Below, piece after piece: positions 6,351 through 12,126 of a DNA stretch of 13,139 nt (the first letter of the stretch is position 1; every line of letters begins with the position of its first letter). The notes below the pieces were generated by a model, which was not told the DNA's origin, ran no database searches, and saw nothing but the letters and a program-made list of their open reading frames with translations. Location: the NCBI GenBank assembly GCA_003819755.1, contig RPQK01000122.1, forward strand, positions 1 to 13,139, written 5' to 3'. Position numbers and translations under genes: made by a program. The stretch comes from Acidobacteriota bacterium (GTDB lineage: Bacteria; Acidobacteriota; UBA6911; RPQK01).

Positions 6351-8495
6351 ATGGAAAAAGAAATAAAGAACGCTTTGGCCGATGCTTCGACTCCGCTGGC
6401 CCAGCCGGATCAGTTCGCCCTCAGCCGGCGCGCGTTCCTGCAGGTTCTGGGTTCCGGCCTCCTGATCACTGCAACTGAAACTGCCGTCCAGGCCCAGGGC
6501 AGGGGCGCCGCTGCTGAAGGCCGTCTCGCTGCCCGTCTGTACCTCAACGAGGACGGGACCATTACCGCTTTAAGCGGCAAGGTGGAAGAGGGACAGGGAC
6601 CTCGGACCGAGCTCGCACAGGCTGCTGCCGAAGAACTGCGGGTCTCGATTCAACGCGTGCAGATGATTATGGCTGACACTGATCTTGTGCCCGACGACGG
6701 GATTACGGCAGGCAGCCGGACGACGCCATCCAACGTCCCGGCAATGCGCCAGGCGGCTGCGACTGCACGCGAGTTACTCACACAGTACGCCGCCGCGCAG
6801 TGGAAAGTGGATGCCGCCACTCTGGAGGTCCAAGACGGCCTGATCACCAACAAGTCAAACAACCAGACGATGAGTTATGCCGACTTGGCCAAGTCGAAGG
6901 AAGTTGTGGCTGCTTTCGCGGCGAAGGTCCGGCCCGACGTAGCGCTCACGCCCGCTCGCGAGTGGAAGTCGCTGGGTCGGCCCGTTCTGAAGATCGGCGG
7001 TCGCGATGCTGTTACCGGGAAGCACCAGTACCCGTCCGATATCGTGCGTCCCAACATGCTCTACGGAAAGGTCTTGCGTACCCCGGCGTATGGGGCAACC
7101 CTCAAGTCGATCGACGTGTCTGCCGCCCGGAAGATGAAAGACGTCGTTGTCATTCATGAAGGTGATTTCGTCGGATTTGCAGCGCCTTCTTCGCACCGCG
7201 CTTCGCAGGCTGTCGTGGCTGTTGCCAAAACCGCCTCCTGGAAACCAGGCGCTCGTCGAGTGTCCCACCGGAATGTTCATGCCTATCTCAAGAAGCACGC
7301 CGATCGCAGCCGCGTTCGGGAAAACGTGATTGGTTCGGTTGAAAAAGGTTTTACGGAGGCAAGTAAGACTCTAAGTCAGACTTACACTTTGGCTTACGTC
7401 CAGCACGCACCCATGGAGCCGCGTGCGGCCGTGGCCGAATGGAACGACGGCAAGGTGACGGTTTGGGCGGGTTGCGACGGACCCTTCCGGGCCAGGCGTG
7501 ATGTGGCCCAGGCTTGCGGAGTCTCCGAGGAGCAGGTACGAATCATTATTCCCGACATGGGTGGCGGGTTCGGGGGCAAACATAGTGCGGAAGCCGCGGT
7601 CGAGGCCGCCCGTATGGCGAAGGCCGCCGGCCGGCCCGTCTCCGTGCGCTGGACACGAGCCGAAGAGTTCACTTGGGCCTATTGCAGGCCGGCAGCTGTG
7701 ATCGAATGCAAGGGCGGCCTGAATGGAGCGAATTCCTTGGTCGCCTGGGATTTCACTAACATTAACGCCGGCGCCGCGGCCATTGCTACGCCCTATGAAG
7801 TGCCCAATATCCGCACTGCTTCAGTTGGGTCCGATACACCTGTACCTCAGGGCTCCTATCGGGTCCTCGCCGCAACGGGCAACAACTTCGCCCGCGAATG
7901 TTTCATGGATGAACTTGCTGCAGCTGCCGGTGTCGACCCATTGGACTTCCGGCGCGCTCATCTTCGTAACCCGCGCCTTCGTACCGTTCTGGAAGCCGCG
8001 GCTTGGCGTTTTGACTGGTCGTCTCGAATCAAGAAGGTCACCCCCGAACTGGGCGTCGGACTCGCCTGCGGGACCGAGAAAAACTCCTGTGTGGCCGCAT
8101 GCGTCGAAGTTGCGGTCGACCGGAAAAGTGGCGAGATCAAGGTCCGTGATGTTTGCGAGGTTTTCGAGTGCGGTCCCATCCTGAACCCCCCCAATCTGCT
8201 CTCGCAGGTTCACGGGTGCATCATCATGGGACTCGGCGGCGCTCTCACGGAAGAGATCGAATTTGAGAACGGGAAGATACTCAACCCAAACTTCACGGCC
8301 TACCGCGTTCCGCGATTCCGGGATGTTCCGAAGATCGATGTCCAGCTGATAAACAAGACGGATATTCCGTCAGCCGGAGGTGGAGAAACCCCGATCATAG
8401 CGGTCGCGCCTGCTATCGGAAACGCGATTTTCGCCGCCACCGGAGTCCGTATCCGCTCGATGCCGATGAGGGGCGAGATGCTGCGAAGGACCTGA
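6351..8495 (+). CDS. Tat-exported molybdopterin-binding subunit, IorB-like molybdenum hydroxylase
   Basis: This 714-residue protein has a Tat signal, L-S-R-R-A-F-L at 24-30, followed by a moderately hydrophobic stretch ending near AVQAQ at 45-49. It should be folded with cofactor and exported, probably with the iron-sulfur subunit. The order is that of the isoquinoline 1-oxidoreductase beta group: a cofactor-binding segment first (SGKVEEGQGPRTEL, 75-88; TPSNVPAMRQAA, 125-136), then the alpha/beta hammerhead domain (about 209-300), then the main cofactor-binding core. The core shows PMEPRAAVAEW, GGGFGGKH at 404-411 and QGSYR at 500-504, and GGGETP at 676-681 supplies the catalytic glutamate E679. 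Family members hydroxylate aldehydes or N-heterocycles with water as oxygen source; the substrate cannot be read here. No FAD subunit and no XdhC/CoxF-type maturation gene is nearby, so electrons probably go to a cytochrome or the membrane chain. A repeat hairpin starts right after the TGA. Confidence 0.93.
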   Translation: MEKEIKNALADASTPLAQPDQFALSRRAFLQVLGSGLLITATETAVQAQGRGAAAEGRLAARLYLNEDGTITALSGKVEEGQGPRTELAQAAAEELRVSIQRVQMIMADTDLVPDDGITAGSRTTPSNVPAMRQAAATARELLTQYAAAQWKVDAATLEVQDGLITNKSNNQTMSYADLAKSKEVVAAFAAKVRPDVALTPAREWKSLGRPVLKIGGRDAVTGKHQYPSDIVRPNMLYGKVLRTPAYGATLKSIDVSAARKMKDVVVIHEGDFVGFAAPSSHRASQAVVAVAKTASWKPGARRVSHRNVHAYLKKHADRSRVRENVIGSVEKGFTEASKTLSQTYTLAYVQHAPMEPRAAVAEWNDGKVTVWAGCDGPFRARRDVAQACGVSEEQVRIIIPDMGGGFGGKHSAEAAVEAARMAKAAGRPVSVRWTRAEEFTWAYCRPAAVIECKGGLNGANSLVAWDFTNINAGAAAIATPYEVPNIRTASVGSDTPVPQGSYRVLAATGNNFARECFMDELAAAAGVDPLDFRRAHLRNPRLRTVLEAAAWRFDWSSRIKKVTPELGVGLACGTEKNSCVAACVEVAVDRKSGEIKVRDVCEVFECGPILNPPNLLSQVHGCIIMGLGGALTEEIEFENGKILNPNFTAYRVPRFRDVPKIDVQLINKTDIPSAGGGETPIIAVAPAIGNAIFAATGVRIRSMPMRGEMLRRT

Positions 8496-8496
8496 T

Positions 8497-8560
8497 AAAA
8501 GGACCTCAAGGACCTCAAGGACTCCAAGGACGACAGATAGTCAGGTCCTTGAGGTCTTTT
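8497..8560 (+). terminator. Repeat-derived hairpin after the molybdenum hydroxylase genes (copy 3)
   Basis: GACCTCAAGGACCT (8502-8515) pairs exactly with AGGTCCTTGAGGTC (8543-8556), 14 bp, with flanking AAAA (8497-8500) and TTTT (8557-8560). The loop of 27 bases contains a further copy of the 9-base unit. It begins 1 base after the stop of the 714-residue gene and ends with a U-run on the plus strand, as expected of an intrinsic terminator. It shares its units with 4151-4225 and 280-315. Confidence 0.75.
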
Positions 8561-8564
8561 CCCC

Positions 8565-8590
8565 AGGCGACTGAGACTCTTGAGTCGCCT
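8565..8590 (+). terminator. Second short hairpin in the gap before the AlkZ-like gene
   Basis: AGGCGACT (8565-8572) and AGTCGCCT (8583-8590) are exact inverted repeats with a 10-base loop, followed by TTTG. It sits 4 bases after the preceding hairpin's U-run. It may be a back-up terminator or part of the leader of the next gene. Confidence 0.4.
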
Positions 8591-8606
8591 TTGTCCCTTG
8601 TGTCCC
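8590..8606. repeat. TTGTCCC-type short tandem repeat
   Basis: TTTGTCCC and TTGTGTCCC lie side by side. On the other strand this is the GGGACAA core seen at 1641-1658. It is too short to assign a function. Confidence 0.35.
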
Positions 8607-8644
8607 CTGTTGCTGAGGGGCTATCCTCGACTCATGGGGGCAAA

Positions 8645-9835
8645 ATGGACGGAGCAAAACTGCGTGCGTGGTGGTTCCATCGCCAGGGACTCGACGGTCG
8701 CCTGGCCGGAAAAACGGCGGCCGAGGTTTTGGAGCAAACGGGCTGGGCGCGATCGGTCGGTGGGGCAAATCCCTATCTCACCCTTTTTGCACGAGCCGGG
8801 ACCAGCCGGCAGGCGGCCGATGATGCGGTCGCCCGCCTGGAAATCTACGAGCTCCCGAGTGCGCGCGGCTGTACTTACGTTGTTCCGGCTTCAGACTTTG
8901 CTTTGGCCTTGAAAGTGGGGCAAGGCTTTGGACATGAGGCCGACATGAAGAACGCCCGGAAGCTGGGCGTGACCGACGATGAGATCGACCGGCTCTGTGA
9001 AGCGCTGCTGGGGCAACTGGAACGCGGCCCGATGGAACCGGATGAACTGCGGGGGGCGGTGGGAGACCGGGTGCGAAGCCTCGGGCCCGAAGGAAAGAAG
9101 AAGGGGCTTACGACCACGCTTCCGCTTGCCCTCGGCAAGCTTCAGTCGGCGGGGGACATCCGCCGGGTGCCCGTGAACGGGCGGCTTGACCAACAGCGAT
9201 ACCGGTACTCGATCTGGCGGCCCAATCCGCTCTCTACGTTCAGGCGCACGGTCGAAGAGGCCTACACCGAGCTAGCCCGTCGATTCTTTCGCTGGATAGG
9301 TCCTGCCACTCTTGCCGAGTTTCAATGGTTCTCGGGCCTTGGTGCGAAGGTGGCAAAATCGGCCGTCGATCCCTTGAGACTCCAGTCGGTCAATGAAGGG
9401 GCGGCGTACCTGATGTTTCCCGACGACTATGAAGCGCTTCTCGCTTTTCAGCCGCCTTCAGACCCTGCTTACTCCCTGGTCAACAACCTCGACGGCATTG
9501 CGCTCCTGCGTCGCGACCTCAAAGGATTGCTCGCGCCGGAGGACGTTTCACGGCATGTCTTCGCCGAAAAGGGCCTGACCGAACTGGGGGGACTAGCCGA
9601 CCTTCCGAATCAGGCCATCCTTGACCGGGGGCGCGTGGTTGGTTTGTGGGACTACGATACAGTGAGCGCTGCCATTGCCTGGACGCTGTTCGTCAAGCGA
9701 AGCGAGGCGGTCGAACAGGCTGTGGCGAGGACCGAACGCTTCGTTCGGGACGAGTTGGGCGATGTGCGTTCGTTCAGTCTTGACAGCCCCAAGAGCCGCG
9801 CGCCGCGCATCGCGGCGCTGAGGGGGATGAAGTAG
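8645..9835 (+). CDS. AlkZ-like (HTH_42) winged-helix DNA-binding protein
   Basis: This 396-residue protein has no signal peptide. Its N-terminus (LRAWWFHRQGLDG), NPYLTLFARAG at about 49-59, and RGCTYVVPASDFALAL follow the layout of the AlkZ/YcaQ DNA-glycosylase superfamily, built of tandem winged helices. Characterised members excise alkylated or crosslinked bases. By hand alignment to E. coli YcaQ around SPYLVLF, the catalytic QxD (QxQ in AlkZ) falls on TGW here (TGWARSVGG), so the classic catalytic residues appear absent. It may be a divergent glycosylase with another mechanism or a non-catalytic DNA binder. I start it at the ATG at 8645, with GGGGG 4 bases before it; a longer in-frame start at 8549 would run back through the terminator hairpin. 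It converges with the feo operon, with only 45 bases between the stops. Confidence 0.8.
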   Translation: MDGAKLRAWWFHRQGLDGRLAGKTAAEVLEQTGWARSVGGANPYLTLFARAGTSRQAADDAVARLEIYELPSARGCTYVVPASDFALALKVGQGFGHEADMKNARKLGVTDDEIDRLCEALLGQLERGPMEPDELRGAVGDRVRSLGPEGKKKGLTTTLPLALGKLQSAGDIRRVPVNGRLDQQRYRYSIWRPNPLSTFRRTVEEAYTELARRFFRWIGPATLAEFQWFSGLGAKVAKSAVDPLRLQSVNEGAAYLMFPDDYEALLAFQPPSDPAYSLVNNLDGIALLRRDLKGLLAPEDVSRHVFAEKGLTELGGLADLPNQAILDRGRVVGLWDYDTVSAAIAWTLFVKRSEAVEQAVARTERFVRDELGDVRSFSLDSPKSRAPRIAALRGMK

Positions 9836-9880
9836 CCCGACAATTCTGGTTCCGTTTTACACAGCCGCAGATCCAATCCC

Positions 9881-11302
9881 CTACAGCGCCCTCCACAACT
9901 GCGCCACCAGGAAGCAGACGAGGATCCCCAGGGCGACGGGCATCAGGGTCGCCACGGTGGTCCATTTCGCGCTCCGGGTTTCCTTGTAGATCGTGTAGAT
10001 GGTCGTTGAACAAGGATTGTGCAGGAGGCTGAAAATCATCAGGTTCACCCCGGTCAGGACGGTCCAACCCCCGGCTCGCAGCACATTCGCAGTGGCATCA
10101 ATTGAATCAAGCTCAAACATCACCCCCGCCCCGGAGCCCAGGCCGGCCATTTTCGTGTTCAAAACCGTGAGCATAAGCACGGTCGGGATCACGATCTCGT
10201 TGGCCGGAATAGCAATGATGTACGCCAGGAGGATCACGCCGTTTAGCCCGATGAAGAGCGCGACCGGGTCGAACCACTGAATCAGATGTTCGGCCACACT
10301 CGGTTGCCCCACCTTGATATTTGAAATCAGCCAGATGACGGCACCGGCCGGGACGGCGAAAATGACGGCCCGCCAAAGGACAATCAACGTCCGGTCGATG
10401 AGCGACGTGTAAATGGTCTGAAGGATGCGTGGCGGACGATACGGAGGCAACTCGAGGCTGAACGCCGAAGCTTCGCCCTTGAGCCACGTTCGCGACAGCA
10501 CCCAGGACACCAGGAAAGTGAAGCCGATACCCATCAGGACAATCCCTACGACCGCAGCCGCGGAGACGAGCCCCGCCCAATGCGGCGCGGCCAATGACCC
10601 GATGAAGATCGTGGCGATCAAAATCTGGGTCGGCCAACGACCATTACAAATGGCGAAGTTGGTGGGGATGATCGCAATCAAACGCTCGCGCGGGCTGTCG
10701 ATGACGCGGGCCGACACCACACCCGCAGCGTTGCAGCCGTAGCCCATGCTCATCGTCAACGCCTGCTTCCCATGCGCGCCCGCTTTCTTGAAGAACCGGT
10801 CCAGATTGAAAGCCACTCGCGGCAAGTAGCCGAAGTCTTCGGCGAGGGTGAACAGCGGGAAGAAGATCGCCATGGGTGGAAGCATAACGCTTACGACCCA
10901 GGCCATCGCCAGGTACATTCCGTCAATCAGAAGCCCCGACAACCACCAGGGGAAATGCAGCACGGCAGCCACGTTCCTAAGTGCCGGATGAACCTGGTCA
11001 AGCAGCAGCGACGCCAGCAGGGAAGAGGGGACGTTCGCGCCGGCGATGGTGAGCCACATGACGAGTGCCAGCAATCCGAGCATGATCGGAAAGCCGGCCC
11101 AGCGGCTGGTCACCAGGCGGTCAATCGTTCGGTCCAGGTCGAATCGGGGCTGCTCGCCAGCCCGAGTCACGGCTTTGTCGGCTATTCGCGCGGCATCGGC
11201 GTACAGGGCCTCCATGAGCGAGTCATGGATGTTCGATCCAACGTCCCACCTCAACTTGGACGCGGTGTTTAGGATTTCCTGCCCCGTGGATGGCGTACTC
11301 AT
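9881..11302 (-). CDS. feoB: FeoB membrane permease half, encoded separately from its GTPase
   Basis: This 473-residue polytopic protein corresponds to the C-terminal membrane part of FeoB, the bacterial Fe(II) importer. A soluble helical N-terminus of about 60 residues is followed by hydrophobic spans and two Gate (nucleoside-recognition-like) regions. The hallmark GYGCNAAGV is at 187-195 (C190 corresponds to the gate-1 cysteine). PTNFAICNGRWP at 213-224 replaces the SARLP-type motif of E. coli FeoB, and IPANEIVIPTVLML at 365-378 and HNPCSTTIYTIYKET at 428-442 carry the second gate with C431. There is no GTP-binding motif; the GTPase is the gene immediately upstream. The two overlap as ATGA (stop TGA 11299-11301, start ATG 11300-11302), with AGGAGG at 11307-11312 placed 4 bases before the start. 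This supports a genuine gene split with coupled translation, not a frameshift. The split falls in the linker after the GTPase helical domain. Confidence 0.93.
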   Translation of the reverse strand: MSTPSTGQEILNTASKLRWDVGSNIHDSLMEALYADAARIADKAVTRAGEQPRFDLDRTIDRLVTSRWAGFPIMLGLLALVMWLTIAGANVPSSLLASLLLDQVHPALRNVAAVLHFPWWLSGLLIDGMYLAMAWVVSVMLPPMAIFFPLFTLAEDFGYLPRVAFNLDRFFKKAGAHGKQALTMSMGYGCNAAGVVSARVIDSPRERLIAIIPTNFAICNGRWPTQILIATIFIGSLAAPHWAGLVSAAAVVGIVLMGIGFTFLVSWVLSRTWLKGEASAFSLELPPYRPPRILQTIYTSLIDRTLIVLWRAVIFAVPAGAVIWLISNIKVGQPSVAEHLIQWFDPVALFIGLNGVILLAYIIAIPANEIVIPTVLMLTVLNTKMAGLGSGAGVMFELDSIDATANVLRAGGWTVLTGVNLMIFSLLHNPCSTTIYTIYKETRSAKWTTVATLMPVALGILVCFLVAQLWRAL

Positions 11303-12126
11303 ACTGCCTCCTGGATGATGTTCAACGCCCGCGACCCGTCAGGCGTAACCCGCCCGGCGAGGTTGCTTAATTCACCGGTCTGAACCGCCTCCACGATGCG
11401 CGGGTCGCCCTCAAGCAGGCGCAAGGCCACCCAGCGTGCATTCGGCAAACCCGGAAAAGCGGCCAGGAGCTGCCCGGTCAGTTGCTCAACCGCCCGCTTC
11501 AGCCCGGCCGGTTCGCTCTTGAGCCGGTGCGGGCGGCAGACGATCCTGCCGTTCGCAACATCGGCCAGAGTAGACAGGAGCGCCGGAATCCCTTCACCCT
11601 GGCGCGCGGACGTCGGCACGACAGGGACGCCAAGATCGCGAGCCAGGGAACGGTCATCAACCTGCAGGCCCCGCCGCCGAGTTTCGTCCATCAGGTTCAG
11701 ACAGAGGACCACGCGGTCGGTAATCTCGAGCACCTGCAGGGCCAGGTTCAAGTTCCGTTCCAGCCGGCTGGCATCGACCACGATGACCGTCACGTCCGGT
11801 TGTCCGAAAAGCAGGAAGTCACGGGCAATCTCCTCGTCGGTACTGGTCGACAGGAGCGAATAGGTCCCGGGCAAGTCGACGATCTTGTAGCGTTTGCCTT
11901 CGTAGGAAAAAGCACCTTCGGCGCGGCTTACTGTCTTGCCCGGCCAGTTTCCAGTATGTTGGCGCAGTCCTGTCAGGCTGTTGAAAACAGTGCTCTTGCC
12001 GGTGTTCGGGTTGCCGGCGAGCCCGACGACGAAATCATGATTGGCCATGTCGACGCCCAGTTTGGTCAGATTCGCTATCCGATAAGCCGGGCAAGTGGCA
12101 CATTCGGTTGCATGGGTTGAGCTCAT
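11299..12126 (-). CDS. feoB: FeoB GTPase domain as a separate protein
   Basis: This 275-residue protein is the cytosolic G-protein half of FeoB. Its motifs are G1 GNPNTGKS at 38-45, G2 threonine T65 in NWPGKTV, G3 DLPG at 84-87, G4 NLMD at 144-147 and G5 SARQG at 173-177. A helical segment (about 205-250, with ALRLLEGD) matches the nucleotide-dissociation-inhibitor helices of FeoB. Before G1 there is an unusual 30-residue extension with C9-A-T-C12. The frame is open 62 codons further upstream, but those overlap the preceding gene in another frame; I chose the ATG at 12126. That start has GGAGG (12134-12138) 7 bases upstream and shares its A with the TGA of the regulator gene (TGATG). It would drive or gate Fe(II) passage through the permease encoded next. 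Confidence 0.93.
   Translation of the reverse strand: MSSTHATECATCPAYRIANLTKLGVDMANHDFVVGLAGNPNTGKSTVFNSLTGLRQHTGNWPGKTVSRAEGAFSYEGKRYKIVDLPGTYSLLSTSTDEEIARDFLLFGQPDVTVIVVDASRLERNLNLALQVLEITDRVVLCLNLMDETRRRGLQVDDRSLARDLGVPVVPTSARQGEGIPALLSTLADVANGRIVCRPHRLKSEPAGLKRAVEQLTGQLLAAFPGLPNARWVALRLLEGDPRIVEAVQTGELSNLAGRVTPDGSRALNIIQEAV
11307..11312 (-). promoter_or_regulatory. Ribosome binding site of the FeoB permease gene
   Basis: CCTCCT on the plus strand reads AGGAGG on the minus strand, 4 bases before the ATG at 11302 and inside the GTPase gene. A dedicated site at the junction argues that the FeoB split is natural. Confidence 0.75.

Noticed and set aside
280..8606. Short tandem repeats as CRISPR arrays
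   Set aside because: The units are only 9-10 bases, directly adjacent, and have no unique spacers; no cas-like gene is present.
8549..8644. Longer N-terminus for the AlkZ-like gene
   Set aside because: These codons lie within the terminator hairpins and the short tandem repeat, and the encoded residues do not resemble the family's N-terminus; the ATG at 8645 has a nearby G-rich site.
9836..9880. Terminator between the convergent AlkZ-like and FeoB permease genes
   Set aside because: The 45-base gap contains no convincing inverted repeat with a U-run; only a short TTTT is seen.
11295..11312. Frameshift or sequencing error breaking a single feoB
   Set aside because: The junction has an ATGA overlap with its own AGGAGG site, the split falls in the natural linker, and both halves keep all expected motifs.
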